64,000 nt of DNA from Pseudomonas marginalis (GTDB lineage Bacteria > Pseudomonadota > Gammaproteobacteria > Pseudomonadales > Pseudomonadaceae): NCBI RefSeq assembly GCF_900105325.1, contig NZ_FNSU01000003.1, forward strand, positions 806,001-870,000, in the 5' to 3' direction. A program made the position numbers and the translations under genes. Within the stretch, counting starts at the first letter, position 1. Every line of letters begins with the position of its first letter. The notes beneath the pieces are model-generated. The model was not told where the DNA came from. It saw only the letters and a list, made by a program, of their open reading frames with translations, and ran no database searches. Of the stretch, positions 49,884-59,393 are shown piece after piece.

Positions 49884-50852
49884 TCACGTAACAGCGTGCG
49901 GCCTCACCTTGCGACTCAAACCCGGTGTCTTGCCCGTAATGCGCTTGAATGCGCGGCTGAAAGCGGCCTGGGAGGTATAGCCCAAGCGCTGCGCCACCTC
50001 TTCAATCGGCAGCCTTTCGAGCGTCAGCCACTGGCTTGCCAGCCGCATTCGCAGTTCGGTGACGTAGCGCAGCGGGGTCATGCCAATCGTCACTTGAAAG
50101 CGGTCCGCGAAGGCCGAACGCGAGGTATTGCAGTGCTCGGCCAGCTGCGCAACGGTCCAGTCGCGGCCCGGTTGTTGATGGAGCGCCAGCAGGGCACCGG
50201 CCAAGCGTGGATCGCGCAAGGCGGCGACCAGGCCAGAGGCATTCCCGCAGGCGCACTCCACCCACCCGCGAACGACCATGGCGGCCACCACGTCGGCCAA
50301 CCGCGCGAGGATACCGGCGAAGCCGATACGCGCGGCGCTGACCTCGCGCTCCATGGTGGTCAGGATCGGCACCAGTCCGGGGTAACGCTGGCCGCCGGCA
50401 TCAATCAGCATCAGTCCCGGCATCAGCCGGCCAAGGCCATGGATACTGCCTAGTTCGAACTCCATGCAACCACTGAACAAAATAGTGCTCGGCGTGGGGC
50501 TGGCATCGGTTCCGGTATCCACCGCGCTGACGGTGTCACCTAAGGGCGCGCCGTCCAGGCGGTCGATGTCTTGAACAGGTGCGTCCGGATCGGAAAACAG
50601 TTGGTGGGCCGCGCCGTGGGAAATGAACACGGCGTTGCCGGCAGATAAAGCGTAGGTGCTGCCGTCCTCCATTCGCAGCACTGCGTTGCCCACGGCAATG
50701 AAGTGGAACCAGGCGTGCCCAGGTTTTTCCGCGAAGCTCAAACCAAAGGTTGGACCTGCCTGGATACGCCGGTATTCGACGCCACGCAGGCGCATGCCGC
50801 GCAACAGCTCGTTGATGAGGTCCGAGGAAAGAGCAAATTGATCTGCTGGCAT
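49884..50852 (-). CDS. AraC-family regulator
   Basis: A 322-residue regulator. An N-terminal cupin-type sensory domain (about 15-200: WFHFIAVGNAVLRMEDGS, YALSAGNAVFISHGAAHQL) is followed by the C-terminal AraC DNA-binding domain (about 215-315: WTVAQLAEHCNTSRSAFADRF, EEVAQRLGYTSQAAFSRAFKRITG). It is divergent from the MFS gene, 102 bases apart, and likely controls the MFS-MHS-amidohydrolase operon. Its stop faces the SDR stop 37 bases away. Confidence 0.94.
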   Translation of the reverse strand: MPADQFALSSDLINELLRGMRLRGVEYRRIQAGPTFGLSFAEKPGHAWFHFIAVGNAVLRMEDGSTYALSAGNAVFISHGAAHQLFSDPDAPVQDIDRLDGAPLGDTVSAVDTGTDASPTPSTILFSGCMEFELGSIHGLGRLMPGLMLIDAGGQRYPGLVPILTTMEREVSAARIGFAGILARLADVVAAMVVRGWVECACGNASGLVAALRDPRLAGALLALHQQPGRDWTVAQLAEHCNTSRSAFADRFQVTIGMTPLRYVTELRMRLASQWLTLERLPIEEVAQRLGYTSQAAFSRAFKRITGKTPGLSRKVRPHAVT

Positions 50853-50954
50853 TATTCAGGTGTTTTAGTCAAAAAGGAGAGATTTTTGATCATAGATCAT
50901 CCAGCTTCCCGCGCCTAGACTTCGGCTCGCCATGAAGATTGGGAGATCCGTGCA

Positions 50955-52205
50955 ATGACTGACTGTGTATGTAACACCGTATCCGACCGCCATTCCGGCG
51001 TCGGTGCGGACGTAGAGCCTGCGACGCCCGCGTGGATGGCAGTATTTTCGTTGGCAATGGGCGTATTCGGATTACTGACCGCTGAGTACCTTCCGGCCAG
51101 TTTGTTGACGCTGATGGCTAACGATCTGGGGGTGTCCGAAGCGTTGGCTGGCCAGGCGGTGACGGTGACAGCGGTGGTTGCGCTGTTCGCTGGCTTGCTG
51201 GTGCCAGGCCTGACCCGCGGCATCGACCGACGCTGGGTGCTGCTGGGTTTTTCCACGTTGATGGTCGCCTCCAATCTGTTGGTCGCCGTTTCCTCCAGCT
51301 TCGCGGTGCTGTTGGTGATGCGCATCTTGCTGGGCATTGCCCTTGGCGGGTTCTGGAGCATGGCGGCGGCGGTGGCGATGCGCTTGGTGCCGAGTGCGTT
51401 GTTGCCCCGGGCGCTGTCGATCATTTTCAGTGGCATTGCCGTCGGGACGGTCGTTGCAGTACCGCTGGGCAGCTATCTTGGCGGGCTGTACGGCTGGCGC
51501 AGCGCGTTCTTTGCCGCAGCGGCGGTAGGCATGGTGACCCTGGCTTTCCAGTCGTTCACGCTGCCGCGCCTGGCGCCGCGCCGGCCGGCACGTCTGCGCA
51601 CTGTGCTCGAGGTGTTGCAGCGCCCGGGCATCGCCATGGGGATGTTCGGTTGTGTGCTGGTGCACAGCGGCCACTTTGCGATGTTCACTTATGTTCGGCC
51701 ATTCCTTGAAGGGACGACTGGCATCGGCCCGCAGGGGCTGTCGTTGATGTTGCTGGGTTTTGGCGTGGCGAACTTCGCCGGCACGCTGTTGGCCGGCAGG
51801 CTGCTGGAGCGCCACCCGCTGGCCACGCTGGTGTTGATGCCGGCGCTGGTCGGCGTTGCAGCCCTGGCGTTGGTGCTGTTGCCGGCCTCGGTGCCGGGGC
51901 AGGCGCTACTGCTGGCGGTCTGGGGCTTGGCCTTTGGTGGTGTGCCGGTGGCGTGGTCGAACTGGGTCGCCAGCGCGGTACCTGACCAGGCGGAAAGTGC
52001 CGGAGGGATGGTAGTGGCCTCTGTGCAGTCGGCCATCGCCACGGGCGCTGCCGCTGGCGGTGCAGTGTTCAGCGTCGGTGGCAGCGCAGGCGTATTCGTA
52101 GCGGCGGCCGTACTGATGCTGCTGGCCGCGCTGCTGATTGCGCTGCGTGTCCGCGTCCCTTCTGCCCAGGGCGTACGTCAGCCCAAGCCCGCGTTGCACC
52201 TTTGA
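50955..52205 (+). CDS. Major facilitator (NepI/AraJ-like) transporter
   Basis: A 416-residue MFS protein with twelve helices. The first half has the GLLTAEYLPASLLTLMANDL start and LGIALGGFWSMAAAVAMRLV, both typical of the DHA1 subgroup that includes NepI and AraJ. ATG 50955 matches the homologous start, with a hydrophilic lead of 25 residues. Likely an exporter of a nucleoside, sugar or drug; its role beside an importer and a DMFase-like enzyme is unclear. First gene of the operon divergent from the AraC regulator. Confidence 0.92.
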   Translation: MTDCVCNTVSDRHSGVGADVEPATPAWMAVFSLAMGVFGLLTAEYLPASLLTLMANDLGVSEALAGQAVTVTAVVALFAGLLVPGLTRGIDRRWVLLGFSTLMVASNLLVAVSSSFAVLLVMRILLGIALGGFWSMAAAVAMRLVPSALLPRALSIIFSGIAVGTVVAVPLGSYLGGLYGWRSAFFAAAAVGMVTLAFQSFTLPRLAPRRPARLRTVLEVLQRPGIAMGMFGCVLVHSGHFAMFTYVRPFLEGTTGIGPQGLSLMLLGFGVANFAGTLLAGRLLERHPLATLVLMPALVGVAALALVLLPASVPGQALLLAVWGLAFGGVPVAWSNWVASAVPDQAESAGGMVVASVQSAIATGAAAGGAVFSVGGSAGVFVAAAVLMLLAALLIALRVRVPSAQGVRQPKPALHL

Positions 52206-52254
52206 TCCGGTTTGCCAAACCGCTTCGATCCCGTTCGTCACCAGGAGATACCCC

Positions 52255-53604
52255 ATGAACAATACGACGTCTCACCAAGGACGCCTCAAATCGTTGCGCG
52301 CAGCCGGTATCGGCAATGCGCTCGAATGGTTCGACTGGACCCTGTACGCCACCTTTTCGGTGTACCTGGCAAGCAACCTGTTCGACAAGACCGATGCGCG
52401 CTCGGCGATGCTCGCGACCCTTGCGGTGTTTGCGGTTGGCTTTGTCGCACGCCCTGTCGGCGGCTGGTTGTTTGGCCGGCTGAGCGACCGACTGGGGCGC
52501 CGGACCATCATGGTGCTCACCATGCTGCTGCTTGCGATCAGCAGCCTGGGCATCGCGCTTATCCCTGACTACCAGAGCATTGGCCTGTATGCGTCGGGCG
52601 CGCTGCTGTTTTTCCGGCTGATGCAGGGGCTCGCCCATGGTGGCGAGACAGGGGTGTCCTACACCTATGTCGCCGAGATCGCCCCAAGCAAGCACCGTGG
52701 CCTATGGTCAAGTTCCGTCTACGTGGGGGTGACGCTCGGGGTGATGGCGGCAACGGCCGTGGCGGCGACGCTGACCTGGCTGCTGGGTGCCCAGGCCATG
52801 GGTGACTACGGCTGGCGGGTCGGCTTCGCCATTGGTGGAGTGCTCGGTATTTACGCGCTGTTTTTGCGCCGTGGTGCGCAGGAATCTCATGTGTTCGTAG
52901 AGCAGCAAGGGCAAGCGCGGCCGCCGCGCAAGCTGTCCAGGGGGGAGATGCTACGGGTGGCGCGCAACATCGTCATGCTTGCTGCGGCCGCCAATGTCAC
53001 TTACTACGCGTGGGTCACGTTTGGCGCTTCGACGGCGATTGCCCAGGGCATGGACGCCACGGGTGCCTATGTGGCCAGTCTGCTCGCGCAGCTCCTCTGT
53101 GTGTGCTGGTTGCCGGTCTGCGGGATGGTGTCCGATCGGGTAGGGCGCCGGCCCATGGTTATTGCCTGGGGTCTGGGCGTGATCGTGCTGACCTATCCCC
53201 TTTCGATAATGGTGACCACTGAACCCTGGACGCTGTTCCTGGCCCAGGTGCTGGGGCTGGGCGCCTGGTCGCTGATCGCGGCGATTTTCCCTGCTGTGCT
53301 GTCCGAGCAGGTGCCGACCCAGGCACGGGCCCAGGGCGTCGGTTTGGTCTCGTCGGTTTCAGTTGCGATCTTTGGCGGCACCGCCCCTTATCTACACAAC
53401 TATCTCAGCGGCGCCGACCTTGGCTATCTGTACGTCAGCTATGTGATCGGGTTGGGCGTTGTCACCGTCCTGGCAGGGTTTCTTATCGACGAAACAGCGG
53501 GCATCGACCTTGCGCACATCAAGGCGCCTGGCGCTCGAGTCAGCGTAAATACATTGGCTGGTCGAGCTGCAGAATCAGCCGATCAAAGGAGTACGACTCA
53601 ATGA
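52255..53604 (+). CDS. MHS-family metabolite/H+ symporter
   Basis: A 449-residue MFS protein of the metabolite:H+ symporter group. The start GIGNALEWFDWTLYATFSVYL and the loop GRLSDRLGRRTIMV are diagnostic. Relatives take up alpha-ketoglutarate, shikimate, citrate or betaine. ATG 52255 has AGGAG eight bases upstream. Its stop overlaps the DMFase-like ATG by four bases, implying that it imports the substrate of that enzyme. Confidence 0.94.
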   Translation: MNNTTSHQGRLKSLRAAGIGNALEWFDWTLYATFSVYLASNLFDKTDARSAMLATLAVFAVGFVARPVGGWLFGRLSDRLGRRTIMVLTMLLLAISSLGIALIPDYQSIGLYASGALLFFRLMQGLAHGGETGVSYTYVAEIAPSKHRGLWSSSVYVGVTLGVMAATAVAATLTWLLGAQAMGDYGWRVGFAIGGVLGIYALFLRRGAQESHVFVEQQGQARPPRKLSRGEMLRVARNIVMLAAAANVTYYAWVTFGASTAIAQGMDATGAYVASLLAQLLCVCWLPVCGMVSDRVGRRPMVIAWGLGVIVLTYPLSIMVTTEPWTLFLAQVLGLGAWSLIAAIFPAVLSEQVPTQARAQGVGLVSSVSVAIFGGTAPYLHNYLSGADLGYLYVSYVIGLGVVTVLAGFLIDETAGIDLAHIKAPGARVSVNTLAGRAAESADQRSTTQ

Positions 53605-55253
53605 ATTCCACAGACCTCAAAAACGCCGCTGCGCGAGGCGAACGCCCGGGCGCCAACGTGACCGTCAGCCAGACTTCGGGCCCACGTCAGGCCGCACGCG
53701 AGACCTGGGTCGAAGTCCCTTGCGAGTCGGGCCCGGCGGCCGCCTGGTGCTATTCGGACCGCCGCGCCTATAGCCCGGGTGATTCGGTTTGCCTGTATCT
53801 GTCGTCGAACCGCCCGCACGTGCGGCTGCGGATCTATCGTGATGGCGCCATCGCCCGCACGCTGCATACCACCGACAGCCTTGAGGCTCGATTCCACCCC
53901 ATACCCGAACGTGCCTATGAGCATGGCTGCCAATGGCCTGTCTTCATGCAATGGTCAATTCCGGCGGATGCCGAGCAGGGTGGCTACATAGTGGAAGTGC
54001 GGGACGGCGACGACAGCGTCCTCGGGCATCATCTGTTTATCGTCAAGGCGCTGCGCAAGCGTGCCGATGCCTTGGTGCTCGTTGCGGCCACCTCGACGTG
54101 GGCTGCTTATAACGACTGGGGCGGAGCCAATCATTACTTTGGCGTTCATCCCGGCACGCCACGTGGCCGCTCACCGTTGCTGTCGGCACAGCGCCCCTGG
54201 GCGCGAGGGCAGGTGTGGCTGCCGGCCGACGCGCCACGTTGCGTCAACGCGAGCCGGCCCCGCACGCCAGGGCCGGCGCGCTATGAGTTCATCGAATGGG
54301 CCTCCCTTAACGGCTACGCCAAGTACTACGCGCTGGCGGGGTGGGCTTCCTACGAGAGACCTTTTGTGCTCTGGGCCGAGCAGCAAGGTTATACGGTGCA
54401 TATCGTGACCCAGGACGATTTGCATCACGACCCCCACGCGCTCGAGGGCTATGCCTGCGCCGTCTTCATCGGGCACGACGAGTACTGGACGCGGGAAATG
54501 CGCGACCATGTCGACGCCTTTGTCGAGGAGGGCGGCAAGGTCGCGCGCTTCGCCGGCAATTTCATGTGGCAGATTCGCCTGGAGGATGAAGGCCGGCGGC
54601 AGGTGGCCTACAAGTACGACGCCGGTGCGCTCGATCCTGTGGCCGCTACCGAGCCTCATCGGCTAACGGGGGCATGGGAAGATCCGAGGGTGAATCACCC
54701 CGGGGCAACGACGTTCGGGGTGAATGCTCTGCGAGGGATTTACGCCAGCTTTGGAGGCATGGCGCCGCGCAGCCCGCGCGGCTACACAGTCTTCAGGCCC
54801 AAGCACTGGGCGTTCCTGGGGACGGGCCTGGGTTACGCGGATATGTTCGCGGACGAAGCCAACATCTTCGGCTATGAGGTGGATGGCCTGGAATACACCT
54901 TCGTCGACGGCCTCCCGGAACCGCTCTACACAGACGGGGCGCCCTGCGGATTGCAAATTCTCGCCATGGGCTGGGCGACCAATGCCGAGCATGGTCGGTC
55001 CGAGGATGCCTATTCATTCATGCTCGGCGATGGCGATGCACGGTTTCGTGCTTCCATCCTGGCGCCCGACCTCAGCGACGCCAGCATCGATTTGCATAGC
55101 CGCGGGGCCGGCATGGTGGTGCACTTCCACAAAGGTCGAGGCGAGGTGTTTACCGCCGCCACGTGCGAATGGGTGCATGGGCTCATGCAGGCGGACATTT
55201 ACACGGTGATGATCACAAAAAATGTGCTTGAGCGTTTCTTGCGCAATACGTAA
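53601..55253 (+). CDS. N,N-dimethylformamidase large-subunit-like protein
   Basis: A 550-residue protein related over most of its length to the large (beta) subunit of N,N-dimethylformamidase, an iron-dependent amidohydrolase. Recognisable segments are YSDRRAYSPGDSVCLYLSS near the N-terminus, LVAATSTWAAYNDWGGANHY (about 155), SYERPFVLWAEQQGY, VFIGHDEYWTREMRDHVDAF (about 290) and RFAGNFMWQIR. It is shorter than DMFase beta (about 760 residues in the well-studied enzyme), and no small alpha-subunit gene is adjacent. The 4-base overlap with the MHS symporter couples it to an importer. The substrate could be a different amide. Confidence 0.86.
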   Translation: MNSTDLKNAAARGERPGANVTVSQTSGPRQAARETWVEVPCESGPAAAWCYSDRRAYSPGDSVCLYLSSNRPHVRLRIYRDGAIARTLHTTDSLEARFHPIPERAYEHGCQWPVFMQWSIPADAEQGGYIVEVRDGDDSVLGHHLFIVKALRKRADALVLVAATSTWAAYNDWGGANHYFGVHPGTPRGRSPLLSAQRPWARGQVWLPADAPRCVNASRPRTPGPARYEFIEWASLNGYAKYYALAGWASYERPFVLWAEQQGYTVHIVTQDDLHHDPHALEGYACAVFIGHDEYWTREMRDHVDAFVEEGGKVARFAGNFMWQIRLEDEGRRQVAYKYDAGALDPVAATEPHRLTGAWEDPRVNHPGATTFGVNALRGIYASFGGMAPRSPRGYTVFRPKHWAFLGTGLGYADMFADEANIFGYEVDGLEYTFVDGLPEPLYTDGAPCGLQILAMGWATNAEHGRSEDAYSFMLGDGDARFRASILAPDLSDASIDLHSRGAGMVVHFHKGRGEVFTAATCEWVHGLMQADIYTVMITKNVLERFLRNT

Positions 55254-55377
55254 CTATTGAGAGCTAGGTCCGCCGCGTGCTTAACCACCGTTGGCGCCGT
55301 TGACCTGCCGATGTTTGGAACGACCGTCAATGCCTGTCAGTCTATCTATACCTACTCATTTGGTAAGGTATAGCGCC

Positions 55378-55677
55378 ATGGATAAGACCATCACCGTGGA
55401 TCAATTGGATACTACCGACCTTGGATCAATCAACGAGATATGGCTCGGCGCAACTCATGCCCAACTGTGCCTATGGCGTGGCGAGCAGGTCTTCACTCAC
55501 GAGATGATGAGCGAGGGCACCCACGATCAGAATGTCCGACGCCTGTGCGTGCAGTTGGTCAATCCTGATGATCAAGCCGCAGTGGCCCGGGTTGAGATAA
55601 TGGTGCGCGAACGGCTGAAAAAGAGTGGGAAGGCTGGCGAGTTTTATCCCGCTGAGGAGGCGGACTCTCATCAATAG
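55378..55677 (+). CDS. Hypothetical small protein
   Basis: A 99-residue acidic protein that I do not recognise. ATG 55378 has AAGG ten bases upstream; the longer frame before it is unsupported. No signal peptide or membrane segment is seen. It lies 80 bases before another hypothetical gene in the same direction and after the DMFase operon, at the start of a stretch with an integrase relic. Confidence 0.55.
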   Translation: MDKTITVDQLDTTDLGSINEIWLGATHAQLCLWRGEQVFTHEMMSEGTHDQNVRRLCVQLVNPDDQAAVARVEIMVRERLKKSGKAGEFYPAEEADSHQ

Positions 55678-55757
55678 TAAAAGAAGTATTGGGCAGGCAG
55701 AGAGGTCCTTGGGATTACCCACTTATTTCAGTAACAAGACGGAGCAGACCACTGTTT

Positions 55758-56540
55758 ATGGATATCGAATTTCGCGGTAATGGCATGCGTGAGAACCCGT
55801 CTGTAGGTACATGCGATGAGTACGGCGTAAGCGGGATTACCCGCTTTGACGATCTGGCTGAAGCCCATCGTAGGATTGCTGAGTTGCACCCAGGCTTTAA
55901 ACCTCTGTTCTCGCTCGATGACTTGCACCAAGCCCGCTACACCTCGGGGCATGCGCGCAACAATTCAGGAATGGACGATGCATCGGAGCAGGACATCGCG
56001 GCGTTACCGCCGGAATGCTTTGAGAATGGTGAATACATTGGCTATCCGACAACGAAAGCGGAATTTGCAATGTGCTTTCGCAATTTCATGAACCTGGTTG
56101 CATTCACCTCTTTCGAATATGCTTGCGCCCATGGCTTGACGCTTGATGAGCAGGCCCTACAGGAGTGGATCGCTTACCAGAACGACCCTGTCTCTCTTCT
56201 AGATCAGCCCCTTTCAGCGCTCTTGGTACCCGTTCAGCAGTCGTGCGAGGCACTGGCGGCTTTTCCGAACGGCTATTTCACTTCAGATCTTGATCCTGCA
56301 AAGAACTTTGCGGTGGCGCATCATTTTTTACTGGCGCATGGTTATGAACTGATGGGAGTAGGTGCCTCTTACATCGGCTTCATTCGTGCTGAGCCGCCTG
56401 ACCTGGCCCTGGCTAATCTGGTTGCCAAAGACATTTGTGCGCTCTACAACACTAGCGATGAATACCTGCAAGCACGCCACCTCGCAGTCGCCCAGGCGAT
56501 CTCCGGTCGGACCCATCTTTGGCTGCGTTATGTGGAATGA
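55758..56540 (+). CDS. Hypothetical protein
   Basis: A 260-residue soluble protein without recognised domains. It is rich in aromatic and acidic residues, with segments YPTTKAEFAMCFRNFMNLVA and VAHHFLLAHGYELMG. No signal peptide or membrane helix. The ATG at 55758 is chosen; ATG 55785 is an alternative. Gene density drops after it, and 270 bases follow without a gene before the integrase fragment. Confidence 0.6.
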   Translation: MDIEFRGNGMRENPSVGTCDEYGVSGITRFDDLAEAHRRIAELHPGFKPLFSLDDLHQARYTSGHARNNSGMDDASEQDIAALPPECFENGEYIGYPTTKAEFAMCFRNFMNLVAFTSFEYACAHGLTLDEQALQEWIAYQNDPVSLLDQPLSALLVPVQQSCEALAAFPNGYFTSDLDPAKNFAVAHHFLLAHGYELMGVGASYIGFIRAEPPDLALANLVAKDICALYNTSDEYLQARHLAVAQAISGRTHLWLRYVE

Positions 56541-56810
56541 CCGCGATCGTGGCACGTACTTGGCCTTAGTTTGCATTGCTGCAAAATGGCCACGCCTGGC
56601 GAGTTGACTGGTATTTCCAACTTGCTCCCTTGCGTGGGATTCAATTTATCAGTCAGGGCGCACGTCGACAGATCCGGAGCAGCTGCGTGGGCACTGGCTA
56701 GTCAGATGTTTCCCGGCCTAGCCGCGTGATGCAGGGGGCCTATCGACGAGTTTTGGCCCAAAGCGTATGTGGTCGCAGGCCGGAGGGGTTTTGGGCTGCT
56801 GCGCCAGGTA

Positions 56811-57032
56811 TTAAATGTCGAGTTCAAGGTGTCGATGCAGTTTATTGCCGATAGCAGGCAAGATAAGGTTACTCAGCGCACCACTAGACCCTGTAATGGA
56901 TTTGGTCACCCGTTCGGCAGACTTAAATGCTAGCCATTGCTTGGCGACATACTCGAAGGTGCGCTCTTCATTGAGCAATTGTGCCTCGAAGTTGGCGGTC
57001 TTGGCCTTGAGCGGGGCGATGTGGTTGACCAC
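56811..57032 (-). pseudogene. Tyrosine-recombinase (P4-type integrase) N-terminal fragment
   Basis: A 73-codon remnant reading TFEYVAKQWLAFKSAE and LSNLILPAIGNKLHRHLELDI. This corresponds to the core-binding SAM-like domain found in the N-terminal half of P4-type integrases. The catalytic domain (Arg-His-Arg-Tyr) is missing and the frame stops at 56811. Upstream, on the minus strand, the G-rich repeats GGGGGCAAAAC and GGGGGCATATT (57170-57200 region) resemble the lead-in of many integrases. No attachment site or tRNA was found, so the parent element is gone. Confidence 0.7.
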
Positions 57033-57340
57033 GTCGCAGCGTGCTTGTCGGGTTCATAATGTTTTATATCCGTTTATAGAGCCTGGTAGAGTTTTTTTAC
57101 AAACTCTCGGGGTCCCCAAAAAACATTTTGACTTGGCTCTAGAACAATGTTTTCAGGCAGAAAAATTTCAAATATGCCCCCAGTTTTGCCCCCGGTTGCA
57201 TGCGATGAACTCGCAATTGCGAGTGCGCGCCCTGGCGGTGATGCTACGTGAGGCTTGATGGCTTTCGGTGGCACAGCCCCTTTGAAATTGGCTGGTTCGC
57301 CCGCCTTGTATATGTTCACTGGCTGCCAGTCTGCCGGTAT

Positions 57341-57943
57341 CTACTGATGCATCTCCGTCACGGACATGGTGAACACCAACTTGGATCTGCCAGCGTTGGA
57401 ATAGGAATGAGGTACATCGGTTTTCGCCACTGCCGAACTCCCCGCAGGGATGACCAACTCTGTTTCCCCTACCACGCATTTCAGCGTGCCTTTCTCCACA
57501 TGAAACAGTTCAAGCGTGCCCTGAGGATGCCCCTGTGAAGCGAAAGATTCGCCTGGATGCATTTCCCAACGCCACAGCTCGATCATATCAGGGCCGGATG
57601 TTCCCGCCAGGAGGCGCGCCGTTCCTCCCAGGTCACCGGTCCAGAGCGTGGGGATGTCTTGGCTGTCGATGATATGGGCGGATGGGGCTTCGGTCACATT
57701 GACGATGTCTGCAACAGACAGTCCAAGCGCGGCGGCGATTTTGCAAAGGATGCCGATACTGGGGTTCGCCGTACATTTCTCTATTTCGACGACCATTCCT
57801 TTGCTCACCCCTGAGCGGCGGGAAAGCTCATCCAACGTGATCTTCTTTGCTTTGCGCGCCTGTTTGAGCGTGCGCGCGACGGCCAGGCTGACGGCTTGAG
57901 CGTCAGCACCAGAGGTAGTCGACAGGCTGGTATTCGTGGTCAT
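57341..57943 (-). CDS. XRE-family regulator with C-terminal cupin
   Basis: A 200-residue regulator. The N-terminal helix-turn-helix (about 25-85: ITLDELSRRSGVSKGMVVEIE) is followed by a cupin (about 120-195: WEMHPGESFASQGHPQGTLE, TDVPHSYSN). It is divergent from a B3/4-domain protein and a truncated aldolase-type gene. XRE-cupin regulators are commonly found in front of such B3/4 genes, so it should control that pair. The two copies of TTATTGGTC between them are candidate sites. Confidence 0.93.
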   Translation of the reverse strand: MTTNTSLSTTSGADAQAVSLAVARTLKQARKAKKITLDELSRRSGVSKGMVVEIEKCTANPSIGILCKIAAALGLSVADIVNVTEAPSAHIIDSQDIPTLWTGDLGGTARLLAGTSGPDMIELWRWEMHPGESFASQGHPQGTLELFHVEKGTLKCVVGETELVIPAGSSAVAKTDVPHSYSNAGRSKLVFTMSVTEMHQ

Positions 57944-58027
57944 TGATGAGGGTCATTAGAAAAAGTTGCTGGGATTTTCGACCTTTATCAGTAGCTGCGT
58001 CAATCGGCTCAGCCGTTATATTAGATG

Positions 58028-58057
58028 TTATTGGTCATTATACTGACTTTATTGGTC
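58028..58057. promoter_or_regulatory. TTATTGGTC direct repeat with 21-bp period, candidate XRE site
   Basis: TTATTGGTC at 58028-58036 and again at 58049-58057, exactly 21 bp apart, in the 160-base region between the divergent XRE-cupin and B3/4 genes. Confidence 0.5.
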
Positions 58058-58103
58058 GTCGCTGACTAGCATGAAATGACATTTAGGTTCCTGGAGGTTT
58101 TTG

Positions 58104-58799
58104 ATGCTGTCCGTACTGCCGTTGATCGATCAAGCCGTTGCAGAATTGGCTCCGGAGTTCAGGGCCCTGAGCATTGTGGTGGGAGCTGCGCCGCTGATTC
58201 ATCCTGAGGTTGCTCAGTCTGCGCTGGATCGCGCTTGCAAGGCCGTGCAGGAAGGTGGGCCAAGCTGGGGAGAAGCGCACCTGGCCGCATGGGCGGAGAC
58301 ATTCCGAAAGTTCGGCGCAAAGCCGCAGCGGACGCCTTGTTCAGCTGAGGCGCTGCGTAAACGGGTTCTACGTGACGGAAGCTTGCCGAGCCTGGATCCC
58401 ATCGTCGATCTCTACAACGCAATCAGTATTGAGTACGCCATCCCTGTTGGCGGGGAAAACATTGAAGCCTATGTGGGCTCCCCACGGCTGGTAGTCGCCG
58501 ATGGCACCGAGCCTTTTGACACCATGAAAGAGGGCGCTCCTGCTTTCGAGTATCCAGACCCCGGCGAGGTTGTCTGGCGCGATGACAAAGGCGTGACCTG
58601 CCGTCGCTGGAATTGGCGGCAAGGTGTCAGAACCCGTCTTGGTGCTGACGCGAAGAGCATGTGGTTCATTTTGGAGAGCTTGCCGGCGATGCCGCTTGAA
58701 GCCTTGACGGAAGCGGGGGACAAGCTGATCGAAGGGTTGCAGCAAATGATGCCAGGCGTCCAGATCGAAAGCTCACTGATTGGTCTTGGGGTCAAATAG
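58104..58799 (+). CDS. B3/4-domain protein
   Basis: A 231-residue protein of the B3/B4 domain family, the tRNA-editing-like fold also found in the PheRS beta subunit. Segments SLPSLDPIVDLYNAISIEYAIPVGGEN and GEVVWRDDKGVTCRRWNWRQ are typical. ATG 58104 has TGGAGG seven bases upstream. Stand-alone B3/4 proteins may deacylate misacylated tRNAs or bind amino-acid-like ligands; the real role is uncertain. The next gene in the transcript is a truncated DHDPS-family gene 29 bases later. Confidence 0.9.
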   Translation: MLSVLPLIDQAVAELAPEFRALSIVVGAAPLIHPEVAQSALDRACKAVQEGGPSWGEAHLAAWAETFRKFGAKPQRTPCSAEALRKRVLRDGSLPSLDPIVDLYNAISIEYAIPVGGENIEAYVGSPRLVVADGTEPFDTMKEGAPAFEYPDPGEVVWRDDKGVTCRRWNWRQGVRTRLGADAKSMWFILESLPAMPLEALTEAGDKLIEGLQQMMPGVQIESSLIGLGVK

Positions 58800-58828
58800 T
58801 CGACAAGCCACTGCAAGGAGTGATGACG

Positions 58829-59386
58829 ATGTTTACCGGCCTTAGTGCATTTCCTCTGACACCTATGAATGAGCGAGGGGTGGACGAAAATGCGTTTACC
58901 CGTCTTGTGCAGCAACTGGTGGCGGCGAAAGTAGATTCCATCGGGGCTCTCGGATCCACCGGAAGTTATGCGTATCTTTCTCGCGCCGAACGTTCTCGAG
59001 TTGCGCAGTTGGCGGTAGAGGCGGCGGAGGGTGTGCCTGTGATGGTGAGCATCGGAGCGCTGCGTACACGCGACGTTTTGCTGCTGGCCGAGGATGCGCA
59101 AGCCGTGGGAGTCAAAGCCTTATTGCTGCCACCCGTGTCGTATCAAAAACTGACTCAGGACGATGTTTTTTCGATGTGCGAAATGGTGTCGGCCAACGTC
59201 TCAGTCCCGCTATGTGTCTATGACAATCCGGGTACCACCCATTTCGATTTTACCGATGAGTTACATGGGCGTATCGCGGAGTTACCCAACGTCAGATCAA
59301 TCAAAATTCCGGGCGTCCCCGACGCGCCGCACCTGGCCAGGACTATCGTCGTGGCTGAGTCGCGTCCGTTTCTAGGTTTTGTCTGA
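58829..59386 (+). pseudogene. 3'-truncated dihydrodipicolinate-synthase-family gene
   Basis: A 185-codon reading frame of the DapA aldolase family. FTGLSAFPLTPMNERGVDENA opens it, GSTGSYAYLS is the substrate loop, CVYDNPGTTHFDF carries the conserved tyrosine, and the Schiff-base lysine is in RSIKIPGVPD. Family members run to about 290 residues; here the frame ends abruptly in ESRPFLGFV. The following sequence shows no continuation in any frame that I can see. It was therefore cut by a deletion or insertion and probably inactive. The start follows AAGGAG by eight bases. Confidence 0.8.
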
Positions 59387-59393
59387 AAAGAGA

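Noticed and set aside
57074..57319. An 81-codon minus-strand ORF upstream of the integrase fragment.
   Set aside because: Its sequence is mostly the G-rich lead-in of the old integrase region and shows no protein similarity. It overlaps the probable start region of the former integrase.
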